From positions 10,395 through 74,394 of the forward strand of contig DATFDP010000255.1 in the NCBI GenBank assembly GCA_035252015.1: 64,000 nt of DNA, in the 5' to 3' direction. Positions 8,474-16,413 of the stretch are shown here, in pieces (within the stretch, counting starts at the first letter, position 1; each line of letters begins with the position of its first letter). The position numbers and the translations under genes were made by a program. The notes under the pieces are model-generated. The model saw only the letters and a program-made list of their open reading frames with translations. It searched no databases and had not been told where the DNA came from. This stretch comes from JAICWP01 sp035252015 (lineage in GTDB: Bacteria > Acidobacteriota > Terriglobia > Terriglobales > Acidobacteriaceae).

Positions 8474-8866
8474 TCAGGCTACGCTTCCGGGGCGCCTGCC
8501 GACAGCAATGTGCTCGCACCCGGAGAGACATTCACGCAGCTTGGAAAGAATGGCGCTGTGCTCCCACTTGCATACCGAGTTGGCGGCGACCGATTCCGGG
8601 CGAAAACGGGCTCGCGGCTGCAGCACAATCCAGTAGGATTTCGAGCACTGCCGCGCCTGTTGCATTAACTCTTCGCGCGTCAGATCTGGCAGATCGCCGT
8701 CCAGCAGCACAAAATCAAACGATTTCGACTGCAGCAACTGCAGGGCTTCCCGGCCGCTCCAGGCAGTAGTAGTACTGTACCCCTGGTCTTCCAGCAAGCG
8801 CTCCAGTTCAATCAGCACCTGCTCGTCATCATCAACAATCAGGATGGTCTTCCGTTGCGCTTCCAT
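8474..8866 (-). CDS. Single-domain response regulator receiver protein
   Basis: The 130-residue protein is a stand-alone receiver domain. The acidic pocket is DDD at 12-14, the phosphoacceptor is Asp56 in FVLLDGDLP, and the conserved lysine is Lys100 in SVCKWE. The Thr/Ser that normally ends beta-4 appears to be replaced (IVLQPRAR), so the switch mechanism may be altered. No output domain and no histidine kinase are adjacent. A CRP-like palindrome lies 77-92 bases upstream of the start, with a TAAAGT -10-like element between. The C-terminal 20 residues (beyond LRECLSG) are not conserved receiver sequence. Confidence 0.85.
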   Translation of the reverse strand: MEAQRKTILIVDDDEQVLIELERLLEDQGYSTTTAWSGREALQLLQSKSFDFVLLDGDLPDLTREELMQQARQCSKSYWIVLQPRARFRPESVAANSVCKWEHSAILSKLRECLSGCEHIAVGRRPGSVA

Positions 8867-8942
8867 CGCAATTCACCAACCGGCCGATTTGACCCGCCCG
8901 TGCGTAATTGGATGTACTTTAGCGAGGCCATCATGCAAATAC

Positions 8943-8958
8943 TGTGATGGGGGTCACA
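8943..8958 (-). promoter_or_regulatory. CRP/FNR-type site upstream of the response regulator
   Basis: TGTGA (8943-8947), six bases, TCACA (8954-8958): a perfect match to the TGTGA-N6-TCACA half-site pattern bound by CRP-family dimers. On the minus strand a TAAAGT hexamer (8921-8916) lies at the distance expected for a class II activator site centred near -41.5. The start codon follows at 8866. The regulator is not in this window. Confidence 0.5.
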
Positions 8959-9041
8959 AGAAATGGGGAATAAAATCGAACGGCGGTAACCAAAGGGAGT
9001 AGGCAAAAACTTGACAGCAGTTCGTTGCCATCGCGAATCAG

Positions 9042-9060
9042 CTGTTGTGAAATACAACAG
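9042..9060. promoter_or_regulatory. Inverted repeat CTGTTGT/ACAACAG
   Basis: A 7-base perfect inverted repeat with a 5-base AT-rich loop (GAAAT) lies just beyond the 3' end of the isomerase-like gene that stops at 9079. There is no T tract on either strand, so it is unlikely to be a simple terminator. It could be an operator or part of an mRNA 3' structure. Confidence 0.25.
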
Positions 9061-9078
9061 TTGCCGTTTGCGTAGCGA

Positions 9079-10239
9079 TTAAGCTTTTCCAGCGCTGGAA
9101 TTCATTAGTTCTTCCCGCACATTCTTAAGTACATACACAGCGCGCTCTACGCCCACTTCGCCCGGCAGGATGGGATCCTCATTTTCGATGCTGAGTATGC
9201 CGTCGTAGCCGACCTCCATGTAGGCGCGCATCACGTCCTTCCACAGATTGGCGCCATGTCCGTAGCCTACGGCGCGGAATATGGCGGAAGCGGTGGGTAT
9301 GTCTTTGGGCTCAAATGCAAAGTTGAGCACCCCGTACTTCTCGATGTTCTCTTTGAACAGCACCGTATCCTTCATGTGGGCGTGGTAAATGGCGCCCTGC
9401 TTGCCAAGGAAGCGGATCACCTCGACCGGGTCGCATTCCTGCCAGAATAGGTGGCTGAGGTCGCAGTTAGCCCCGATTTCCTCGCCCACCGCTTCGCGCA
9501 AACGCATGAGGGTCTTGGGATTGTAGACACAAAAACCGGGGTGCATCTCGAAAGCCAACTTGTGTACGCCGTGTTGGCGGGCAAACTTGGCTGCTTCCGT
9601 CCAATAGGGGATGATCTTTTCCTTCCACTGCCAGTCCAGAATCTGGGCGTACTCGGGAGGCCAGCGGTAAGTTGCCCAGTTGGGCATCGTGTCGGTAGGG
9701 CTGCCTCCTGGGCACCCGGAGAATCCGACGATTACCGGAACTTCCAGGCGCTCGGCCAGCAGCACGGTGTTGCGGAAGATCTGCGCGTCACGGGCAGCGA
9801 TTTTGGCGTCTGGATGGACCGGGTTGCCGTGGCAGCTGAACGTCGCCACACGGATGTTGCGATCTTCAAACTTCTTCTTCCAGGCACGCGCCTTGGCAGG
9901 ATCGGCCAGCAACTCCTGCACCGGACAATGGCTGTCTCCCGGGTAGCCCCCGGTGCCGATCTCCATTGCCTCCAGACGCAAGGGAGCGACCTTCTCCAAC
10001 ATCTGGTCGAGACTCAGGTTGTTATAAACCGGATCGAAGACGCCGATCAGCAGCTTGCGCGGCGAATTCGCCGCCGAACCCTGACCTGGATTCAGCTGGG
10101 CCGCGGAAGTTGGACCCAGTCCCGAAGACGCTGACAGTGCGGAAAGCGGCTCCGCCGAAGCCAGCGTGGCGGCAACCAGGCCACCGGTGGCGGTTAGGAA
10201 TTCGCGCCGATTGGAACGCCAGTTGGAGTTGTCGCTCAT
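9079..10239 (-). CDS. Tat-exported sugar phosphate isomerase/epimerase family protein
   Basis: The 386-residue protein begins with a twin-arginine signal (SNRREFLTATGG, residues 9-20) and Ala-rich hydrophobic region, then a TIM barrel of the xylose-isomerase-like/AP-endonuclease-2 family. Probable metal ligands occur in order in FEMHPGF, ANCDLSH, YHAHMKD and SIENEDP. The family includes isomerases and epimerases and the catalytic subunit of 3-keto C-glycoside deglycosidases (DgpC/CarC type). It is the last gene of a minus-strand cluster containing two GMC dehydrogenases and their subunit 3 partners, so the substrate is probably a periplasmic oxidised sugar rather than a sugar phosphate. The exact reaction is unknown. 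Confidence 0.88.
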   Translation of the reverse strand: MSDNSNWRSNRREFLTATGGLVAATLASAEPLSALSASSGLGPTSAAQLNPGQGSAANSPRKLLIGVFDPVYNNLSLDQMLEKVAPLRLEAMEIGTGGYPGDSHCPVQELLADPAKARAWKKKFEDRNIRVATFSCHGNPVHPDAKIAARDAQIFRNTVLLAERLEVPVIVGFSGCPGGSPTDTMPNWATYRWPPEYAQILDWQWKEKIIPYWTEAAKFARQHGVHKLAFEMHPGFCVYNPKTLMRLREAVGEEIGANCDLSHLFWQECDPVEVIRFLGKQGAIYHAHMKDTVLFKENIEKYGVLNFAFEPKDIPTASAIFRAVGYGHGANLWKDVMRAYMEVGYDGILSIENEDPILPGEVGVERAVYVLKNVREELMNSSAGKA

Positions 10240-10256
10240 GACTTCCCTCTTCCCTC

Positions 10257-10312
10257 GTAGCGCCGGCGTCTGGCCGGCTGTCTGGCGGGCGTCTCGCCCG
10301 CCCCTAGGGCCT
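10257..10312. repeat. Half unit of the GTAGCGCCGGC palindromic repeat family
   Basis: This GC-rich segment starts GTAGCGCCGGCGTCTGGCC and contains two short palindromes (GCCGGCGTCTGGCCGGC and GGCGGGCGTCTCGCCCGCC). The same order, GTAGCGCCGG, hairpin, CTGTC, second hairpin, is seen at both ends of the longer elements at 38373-38470 and 50399-50495. It lies between two cluster genes. Confidence 0.6.
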
Positions 10313-10314
10313 TT

Positions 10315-10899
10315 CTAGTTTTCCGGTGGCGGGGGGCAACCGGGAAAATCCAGGCGGAACGTGTTGCCGATGTATTGCAGGTCCTTAATGCCGATCTCGC
10401 TGGTGAAAAAACCATCGCAGGTCATCTTCCGCAGCCAGGCAAAGAAGTTTACCCCCTGGCTGAGGCGGGGATCCTTCACGCCATTTCCGCTGTAGGCAAC
10501 AAGGTCCAGGATTTCCTTCTGGTGGGCTGGAGCGCAGTCCAGGTAAACCTTGCCATAGCGGTCGGTACAGGTTGAATCCAGCCACATCAATCCGCCACCC
10601 AGTGTCAGCTGATAGTCGGTATTTTCGCTGGTGAGAAGGTCAATAAATTCGGGCGCGCCCGCCTCGATGGCGCCGCCAGAATGATCATCCGGTGGAATGA
10701 TGGTCTGGCACAAGCTGCGCAGGGTGGCGTACTGGTGAGTGCTGAAAAACTTAGGTTGGTAAGCGCCGGACTTGGCCTTTTCCTGCAACACCATGCGGTG
10801 CGCATATTCCGCCGCCTGCGCCGGAATAACCTTGAGCACGGAACCGGCAACCACCCCTGCTCCAAGTGTTTTCAGAACGTCACGTCGAGAAATAGTCAT
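10315..10899 (-). CDS. Gluconate 2-dehydrogenase subunit 3 family protein (Tat signal)
   Basis: The 194-residue protein starts with a Tat signal, SRRDVLKTLGAGVVAGS, ending near AQA at residue 29. The mature part contains FFSTHQYATLRSLCQTIIPPDD and the downstream AGAPEFIDLL, both typical of the gamma/hitch-hiker subunit of membrane-bound FAD sugar dehydrogenases. In known complexes this subunit carries the Tat signal that exports the signal-less GMC catalytic subunit across the inner membrane. Its partner here is the GMC gene 173 bases upstream, which lacks a signal. The cytochrome c subunit seen in some such complexes is not encoded nearby. Confidence 0.9.
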   Translation of the reverse strand: MTISRRDVLKTLGAGVVAGSVLKVIPAQAAEYAHRMVLQEKAKSGAYQPKFFSTHQYATLRSLCQTIIPPDDHSGGAIEAGAPEFIDLLTSENTDYQLTLGGGLMWLDSTCTDRYGKVYLDCAPAHQKEILDLVAYSGNGVKDPRLSQGVNFFAWLRKMTCDGFFTSEIGIKDLQYIGNTFRLDFPGCPPPPEN

Positions 10900-10982
10900 C
10901 GTATCTCCAGCAGCCGGTGGAACACTGTACGTTCCGCATTTCAGTCCACCTCAAACCGAACAGCTTGCATATGCCACTTTCC

Positions 10983-11071
10983 AGCCCGAACGCCGAAACA
11001 GCTTTTAGCCGAGGACGTCAGCCCCGGGTAGGAAGACCAAAAACATCCCGAGCACGGGGCGATACCGACAC
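10983..11071. repeat. Dispersed AGCCC hairpin repeat, copy 1
   Basis: The segment runs CCGAAACAGCTTTTAGCC, then an imperfect hairpin, GGTAGGAAGACC and GAGCACGGGGCGATACCGAC. It aligns in order with copies at 20829-20917 and 26121-26203. It ends one base before the GMC stop codon. Confidence 0.5.
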
Positions 11072-11072
11072 T

Positions 11073-12776
11073 TCAGATGTTCCCCTTCTTCGCCTCGCTC
11101 AGCAAGTACTCGGAAGCCCGCCAGCACAGCGCCATTATGGTCAGCGTCGGGTTCTTATCGGCATTGCTGACAAAGCACGCGGCGTCGGTCACAAACAAAT
11201 TTTTCACCTCGTGCGCCTGGCAATAGCCGTTGAGCGCCGACTTGCGCGGGTCTGAGCCCATGCGAACCACGCCCAGTTCGTGGATGATTTCCCCGCCACT
11301 GGAAATGTGGCTCTTTGGCAGGCGCGATTCTATATACGTTCCGCCCGCCGCGGCCACGATTTCGCGGAAGGTGTTCTGCATGTCTTCCGCCATGGCCAAT
11401 TCGTTGTCTCCCCACTTCCAGTGGAAGCGCAGCACGGGAATGCCCCACTCGTCCACCGTGTCAGGATCAATTTCGCAGTAGCAGTCAGGGTTGGGAATCA
11501 TCTCGCCGCGCCCGGCAAAGCCGATAGTCGTGCCATAGCTGTCGCGGCATTTCTTTTTCAGCGCGGGGCCATAACCTTCAAATTGATCGCACACGTCGTC
11601 GAATTCGGCCACGCCCGGCATGTAGCGCCCGCCGCCGAACTCAATATGGTATCCGCGCAGAAATTCATTTTTGCGGTCGTACTTCCACCACGGCATGTAG
11701 AGGTGCATGCCGCCAATGCCGTCGTGGTTGTGGGGCGGAATTTTAGCCAGCTGCGGGAAGTAGCCGGCGCCGTTGCTGCCCACGCTGTCGGTCAGGTAGC
11801 GTCCCACCACGCCCGAGCCGTTGGCCAAACCGTCCGGGAAAATCGGCGAGCGCGAGTTCAGCAGCAGGCGGGCGGATTCACAGGCGCTCGCCCCCAGCAC
11901 TACGGCGCGGGCGCGCACCTGCTGTTCGCTGCGTGTTTTCTTATCAATGTAGGAGACCGCCTCCACCTTGCCCGATTTGCCCACCATGAGCTCGCGGGCC
12001 ATCGCGTTCGTGATCAGGGTAAGGCGGCCTGTCTTCTTCGCCGGCGGAATCATCACCTGGCTGGAGCTGAAATTGGAGGCGGGAATGCACCCCCGCCCGC
12101 ACTGCCCGCAGTAGTGGCAGGCAGGACGGCCATTGTGCTCCTGGGTAATGATAGCCATGCGCGAAGGAACGCAGGTTACCCCGATTTTGTCGCAGGCCCG
12201 CTTAATGAATATTTCTGTGCAACGCGGCTTGGGCGGTGGCATAAAGACGCCATCGGGCGCGCTGGGAATGTTCTCCTTCGTGCCAAAAACCCCGATGTAG
12301 GATTCCACCTTGTCATAGTAGGGCGCTATATCCTCGTAGCTGATGGGCCAGTCGTCCCCCATCCCGTCGTGCGAGCGGGCCTTGAAGTCCACCGGCGCAA
12401 AGCGCAGAGCGATTCTGCCCCAGTGGTTGGTGCGCCCGCCCACGATGCGCGAGCGGAACCAGTAGAATGCGGATCCGGGAGCGGTAGTATAGGGCTCGCC
12501 TTCGATGCTCCAGAAGCCGTTAGGGGCCAGGAATTCGTCGCCTACGGCCTCAATGCCGCTGCGATGCTTGCCACCTACGCCCTCGCCACGATGAGGCAGG
12601 TCGTAGGGCCACATGTGTTCTTTAAAGTCCTTGGCGGGAACCAGGGGAGGTCCGGCCTCCAGCAACACCACGTTCAGACCACCTTCGGTAAGCACCTTCG
12701 CAGCCGTGCCGCCGGCGGCGCCGGAGCCAATGATGCACACGTCATAAACTTTGGGTGAGCGAATTACCTGGAACAT
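11073..12776 (-). CDS. GMC family FAD-dependent sugar dehydrogenase, catalytic subunit (copy 1)
   Basis: The 567-residue protein has the N-terminal Rossmann motif GSGAAG at 17-22 with LLEAG at 38-42, a GGRTNHWG FAD-contact segment at 113-120, and the GMC catalytic pair His in IIHELGVVRMG and Asn in DKNPTLTIMAL near the C-terminus. A cysteine group at 220, 223, 226 and 230 (CHYCGQCGRGC) matches the iron-sulfur region of FAD glucose and glucoside 3-dehydrogenases. There is no signal peptide; export would be by partnering with the Tat-tagged subunit 3 gene just downstream. In a cluster with DUF1080 and isomerase-like proteins, 3-oxidation of glycosides is the most likely role. Confidence 0.9.
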   Translation of the reverse strand: MFQVIRSPKVYDVCIIGSGAAGGTAAKVLTEGGLNVVLLEAGPPLVPAKDFKEHMWPYDLPHRGEGVGGKHRSGIEAVGDEFLAPNGFWSIEGEPYTTAPGSAFYWFRSRIVGGRTNHWGRIALRFAPVDFKARSHDGMGDDWPISYEDIAPYYDKVESYIGVFGTKENIPSAPDGVFMPPPKPRCTEIFIKRACDKIGVTCVPSRMAIITQEHNGRPACHYCGQCGRGCIPASNFSSSQVMIPPAKKTGRLTLITNAMARELMVGKSGKVEAVSYIDKKTRSEQQVRARAVVLGASACESARLLLNSRSPIFPDGLANGSGVVGRYLTDSVGSNGAGYFPQLAKIPPHNHDGIGGMHLYMPWWKYDRKNEFLRGYHIEFGGGRYMPGVAEFDDVCDQFEGYGPALKKKCRDSYGTTIGFAGRGEMIPNPDCYCEIDPDTVDEWGIPVLRFHWKWGDNELAMAEDMQNTFREIVAAAGGTYIESRLPKSHISSGGEIIHELGVVRMGSDPRKSALNGYCQAHEVKNLFVTDAACFVSNADKNPTLTIMALCWRASEYLLSEAKKGNI

Positions 12777-12801
12777 AAGGGAAGCCGATCCTGAATGACC
12801 G

Positions 12802-12853
12802 GGGCTAAAGCCCGTTTTTTAAAACTCACAATTTCGCACGGCTGAAGCCGTGC
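12802..12853. repeat. Two small intergenic hairpins
   Basis: GGGC/GCCC (12802-12813) followed by six T, and GCACGGC/GCCGTGC with a TGAA loop (12836-12853). Neither is positioned to end a plus-strand gene. The second, ACGGCTGAAGCCGT, has the look of a dispersed hairpin unit. Confidence 0.35.
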
Positions 12854-12899
12854 GCTTCCACGGTAGTGCCCAACAGGAGCGGGTCGTTCGAGTGCCGCT

Positions 12900-13847
12900 C
12901 TACAAGTACATCAGCAGTTCATTCACTACCTTCTGCACGCCATCATACGGATCGTAGGTGTTGGGACCCTCGAACTCGACCGAGTAAACCCCGCGGAATT
13001 TCCCTTTCTTCGCAATCTCTACGCACTTGGGAAAATCAAACTTTGTTTCTTTCCCAGAAGCGTCAAATTCGTAGCCCTTGGCATGGCATACATCAAACGC
13101 CCAGGGGAACAGCAGCGTCAAACCTCGCTCGCGCGTGGTTTCATCGGGAAAATTGCCGAAGTCGGGAAGCGCGCCCACGCGGTGCCCGCCCACCATCTTG
13201 AACAGGCTAACCAGCACTTCCGGATGCGTGGAGCCGACTTCATCGTGGTTCTCAATAATGACTTTTATGCTCTTCATGTGGCCATAGGTGCCAATCTTCC
13301 GATACGAGTCGACCGTGGGCGTGAGATTGCTGGGGTGCATCTTGCCGGGATCGCAGCGCACCGACCGGCAGCTCAGTTCGCGGCCCACGTCAATCCAGCG
13401 CATCGCGCCCTGAATCGCCTTGTTGCGCACCACGTCATTTTGATCAGAAAGACCGCCGCCCTGCCGGAACTCTTCAATATCCACCGGGATGTTCACCACG
13501 CGCGAGTGCGCCTTGGCCAAGCGTTGCTTCAGCTCGTTCAGGTAAGCCGTGCTGGCGGACTCAAAATGCGGGGCCACGAACTCCATGTTGTGCACGTGGT
13601 AGCGGTCGGCAATCATCTCAGGAAAGTCCACCAGCTTGAGCATCTCGCCCGGCAAGTGAAAATCCTTTTCGCGGGTCGTCGAGAAATAATTATGAAAGCT
13701 CCAGGTGGAAATGCACACTCGCTCCAGCTTGGGGGAAGCACTGCTGCCACTCTTTTTCTCGGCAACGAGCAGGTTGCCCGCGGCGCTGGAAACCGCCGCT
13801 GCGGCCAGGCCTTTGCCCACTCGGCTAAGAAACTCCCTGCGTTTCGT
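12900..13847 (-). CDS. Tat-exported sugar phosphate isomerase/epimerase family protein; apparent ACG start
   Basis: The TIM-barrel protein shows likely metal ligands in IIENHDEVGS, ALPDFGNFP, DVCHAKGYE and VYSVEFEGP. The first ordinary start codon is GTG at 13820, but the frame continues upstream through KRREFLSRVGKGLAAAA, a textbook Tat signal. Exactly before it sits AGGAGG (13858-13853), five bases from ACG (13847-13845). I therefore place the start at ACG, giving MKRREFLSR and 315 residues; this is either a rare non-AUG start, a point mutation or a base-call error. The gene lies 20 bases downstream of a paralogous isomerase in the same operon. The substrate is unknown but probably a periplasmic keto-sugar. 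Confidence 0.8.
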   Translation of the reverse strand, partial: TKRREFLSRVGKGLAAAAVSSAAGNLLVAEKKSGSSASPKLERVCISTWSFHNYFSTTREKDFHLPGEMLKLVDFPEMIADRYHVHNMEFVAPHFESASTAYLNELKQRLAKAHSRVVNIPVDIEEFRQGGGLSDQNDVVRNKAIQGAMRWIDVGRELSCRSVRCDPGKMHPSNLTPTVDSYRKIGTYGHMKSIKVIIENHDEVGSTHPEVLVSLFKMVGGHRVGALPDFGNFPDETTRERGLTLLFPWAFDVCHAKGYEFDASGKETKFDFPKCVEIAKKGKFRGVYSVEFEGPNTYDPYDGVQKVVNELLMYL

Positions 13848-13867
13848 ATGCGCCTCCTGCCCGCAAC

Positions 13868-14728
13868 TTAGAACCGCATCTTGCGGAGGTCCTCGTAGCT
13901 GATCTTGATGGCATCGAACGGCGAACCCTCAGTGTAATCCTGCTCCACGTAGTAGTGCTTTACCCCGCCTTTGTCGGCGTGCGGGAAGACGCGTTTAAAA
14001 TCCACCACCCCTCGCCCCACCGGGGCAAATTTCGCGTTCTCCGTGACGTAGACCGGATGCTGCAGCTTAACTGGCCGGTCTTTTATGTGCAGCATGGGGA
14101 ATCGCCCCGGATATTCGTTGAAATATTTCAGCGGATCCTGTCCCGCCGCCGTGATCCAATACAGGTCCATCTCCAGCTTCACCAGGTCGGGGTCGGTTTC
14201 CTTCAGCAGCAGGTCGTAAGGCACCTTGCCCTCTGTGGGTTTGAATTCGAAATCGTGGTTGTGGTGGGCAAACTGCAAGCCCGCCTCCTTCACCTTTCTG
14301 CCGGTCTCATTGAAGAAATCCGCCATTTTCTTCCACTTGTCCAGCGGGCCCCGGTCTTCCACGTTAATCCAAGGATTGACAATGTACTGGTGCCCGATGA
14401 CGTGCGCCGCCTCGATCACCTGCGGCAACTTGGCGCGCAGGTCCTCGACAGGAATGTGGGCGGAGGGAGCGGTCATGTGGTTGCGTTCCAGGACCGCCTT
14501 CACCTGTTGCGGCGTGTGATTGAAATAGCCGGCAAACTCCGCTTCCTTGTAGCCGGTGGCCGCGACCTTGGCCATGGTGCCATCGAAATCTTTTTTCATC
14601 TGGTCGCGCACGGTGTAAAGCTGCAGGCCAATGGTTCCCAGCTTGTGCTCATCGGCGGCAAACACGGGCAGGCGGCTCAAGAGCACGGCGGCGGAAGCGG
14701 CACCAAGAAACTCGCGGCGGTTCATCAT
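13868..14728 (-). CDS. Tat-exported sugar phosphate isomerase/epimerase family protein
   Basis: I start at the ATG at 14728 (followed by a second ATG) because GAGGAGA precedes it and the product then opens MMNRREFLGAASAAVLL, a Tat signal; a longer frame to 14836 would overlap the GMC gene. The 286-residue protein begins its barrel with GLQLYTVRDQM, and later has FAHHNHDFEF, KLEMDLYW, PMLHIKDR and YYVEQDY, the ligand-bearing strand ends of the xylose-isomerase-like family. It is spaced two bases from the stop of the GMC dehydrogenase, so translation is probably coupled. Confidence 0.88.
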   Translation of the reverse strand: MMNRREFLGAASAAVLLSRLPVFAADEHKLGTIGLQLYTVRDQMKKDFDGTMAKVAATGYKEAEFAGYFNHTPQQVKAVLERNHMTAPSAHIPVEDLRAKLPQVIEAAHVIGHQYIVNPWINVEDRGPLDKWKKMADFFNETGRKVKEAGLQFAHHNHDFEFKPTEGKVPYDLLLKETDPDLVKLEMDLYWITAAGQDPLKYFNEYPGRFPMLHIKDRPVKLQHPVYVTENAKFAPVGRGVVDFKRVFPHADKGGVKHYYVEQDYTEGSPFDAIKISYEDLRKMRF

Positions 14729-14730
14729 GG

Positions 14731-16413
14731 CTAAATTTCTCCTCGTTTCATCTGCTCGACAGCATAGTGGCAGGCGCGCGCGGTCAGCGCCATGTAGGTA
14801 ATGGACGGGTTCACGCACGACGACGAAACCATGCACGCTCCATCGGTAACGAACAGGTTTTTGATGTCGTGCGCCTGGTTATGGGCATTGAGCACGGAAG
14901 TTTTGGGATCGCGGCCCATGCGCGCCGTTCCCATTTCGTGAATGGCAAGGCCGGGGGCGTCGTCCTCAACAAAGGTCTGGATGTCGCGTGCGCCCGCCGC
15001 GGCCAGCATCTCCGCGGCGGCAATGGCCGCATCCTGCCGCAATGCCTTCTCATTGGAGCCATAAGCGCAGTTTATTCTCAGAATCGGAACACCCCAGGCG
15101 TCGGTGCGCGAGCGGTCGAGCTCGACGTAATTGTTGTGATCGGGCAGGCATTCGCAGAAGCCGCCCATGCTGAAGTACCATGGCCCCGGATTCTTCAAGG
15201 AACGTTTGAATTCTGCTCCGAAGCCCGCCTGAATTATGCCGCGCCTCCAATCCGAGCGCCCAGCGCCGCCCTGATAACCATAGCCACGCAGGAACTGCGA
15301 CTTGGCCTTCACGTTGCGGAAACGCGGTATGTAGATTCCATTGGGCCGATGGCCGACGTCAATTTTGTCTTCGAAGCCGGGGATCATCCCGGAGGCGCCG
15401 CTGCCGGTGGCGTGGTCCATCAGGTTGTGCCCCAGTTCGCCGCTGGAGTTTGCCAGCCCGTTGGGAAACTGCGGCGTGGAGGAAAGCAACAGGATGCGCG
15501 CCGACTCCAGCGTGGAGGCGCAAAGAAAAATGATCTTTGCCCGATACTCCAGCGCCTGTCTGGTTTGCGCATCAATCACGCGCACGCCCGTTACCCGGCG
15601 CGTGTTGCCGTCAAATTCGAGGCCGTGGACGATGCTGTAAGGCCGCAGCGTTACCTTGCCCGTGGCCAGCGCCGCCGGCAGCGTGGCGTTCAGGCTGCTA
15701 AAGTAAGCGCGCGACATGCAGCCGCGATGGCACACACCGCAGTAGTGGCAGGCCATGCGACCGTTGTGTGGGCGGGTAAGCACGGCGCAGCGCCCGATGG
15801 TCATCATGCGCTCGCCCGGCCAGTGCTTGGCGATGGCATTCTTCACCGCCAGCTCGGAGCAGTTCATCTGCATGGCGGGCAGGAAGCGCCCATCGGGCAG
15901 TTGCGGCAGCCCTTCCGCCTGCCCGCTGATGCCGGCAAACTCTTCCACGTAGTCGTACCACGGTGCGATATCGGAGTAGCGGATGGGCCAGTCCACGCCG
16001 ATGCCCTCGCGCGCATTGGCTTCAAAATCCAGGTCGCTCCAGCGGTAGGTCTGCCTACCCCACATGATGGAGCGCCCACCCACGTGCCGCCCGCGGATGT
16101 AACTGAACGGTTTGTCTGGCGGGGTGGTGTAGGGATTCTCCAGGTCATTGACGAAGAACTTCGCCGCCCATTCGTCGCAGGCGTAGCAGGTGCGCTGGAT
16201 GGGCTGCGTCTTTAGCTCCTGGCGGCGGTCGGTCAGGCCGCGGAACTTTACGCCCCAGGTGGGCACATGTTCGCAATAGTCTTTGGCTGGATCAATGGAG
16301 CGGCCGGCTTCCAGCACCAGGGTGTTCAGACCCTTCTCGCCCAGTTCCTTGGCCGCCCAGCCCCCGGTCATGCCGGAGCCGACCACGATAGCATCGTAGG
16401 TGTTAACTGGCAT
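14731..16413 (-). CDS. GMC family FAD-dependent sugar dehydrogenase, catalytic subunit (copy 2)
   Basis: The 560-residue enzyme has FAD motif GSGMTG at 12-17, GGRSIMWGR at 112-120, and cysteines 222, 225, 228 and 232 (CHYCGVCHRGC) as in iron-sulfur-containing FAD sugar dehydrogenases. The catalytic His and Asn are in AIHEMGTARMG and SSCVNPSITYMAL. It lacks a signal peptide and its start overlaps the end of the Tat-tagged subunit 3 gene by 11 bases, the usual arrangement for hitch-hiker export. It differs clearly from copy 1 (for example PTWGVKFRGLTDRRQELK at residues 51-68), so the two pairs probably have different substrates. Confidence 0.92.
   Translation of the reverse strand: MPVNTYDAIVVGSGMTGGWAAKELGEKGLNTLVLEAGRSIDPAKDYCEHVPTWGVKFRGLTDRRQELKTQPIQRTCYACDEWAAKFFVNDLENPYTTPPDKPFSYIRGRHVGGRSIMWGRQTYRWSDLDFEANAREGIGVDWPIRYSDIAPWYDYVEEFAGISGQAEGLPQLPDGRFLPAMQMNCSELAVKNAIAKHWPGERMMTIGRCAVLTRPHNGRMACHYCGVCHRGCMSRAYFSSLNATLPAALATGKVTLRPYSIVHGLEFDGNTRRVTGVRVIDAQTRQALEYRAKIIFLCASTLESARILLLSSTPQFPNGLANSSGELGHNLMDHATGSGASGMIPGFEDKIDVGHRPNGIYIPRFRNVKAKSQFLRGYGYQGGAGRSDWRRGIIQAGFGAEFKRSLKNPGPWYFSMGGFCECLPDHNNYVELDRSRTDAWGVPILRINCAYGSNEKALRQDAAIAAAEMLAAAGARDIQTFVEDDAPGLAIHEMGTARMGRDPKTSVLNAHNQAHDIKNLFVTDGACMVSSSCVNPSITYMALTARACHYAVEQMKRGEI

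Noticed and set aside
7971..8531. 186-codon minus-strand frame across the coiled-coil gene
   Set aside because: Ser/Arg/Cys-rich random composition; the plus-strand small protein has a clear heptad pattern.
11280..12758. Long open frame antisense to GMC dehydrogenase copy 1
   Set aside because: It mirrors a gene with clear catalytic motifs. GC-rich third positions create long antisense frames, and the product shows no family motif.
12802..12820. Terminator on the plus strand (hairpin plus six T)
   Set aside because: No plus-strand gene lies upstream for thousands of bases; treated as a dispersed hairpin instead.
12900..13820. Taking GTG 13820 as the true start of the isomerase-like gene
   Set aside because: It would cut off a complete Tat motif and ignore a perfect AGGAGG five bases before an ACG codon.
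14767..16215. Long open frame antisense to GMC dehydrogenase copy 2
   Set aside because: Same reason: shadow of a well-supported gene, no ribosome site and no motif.
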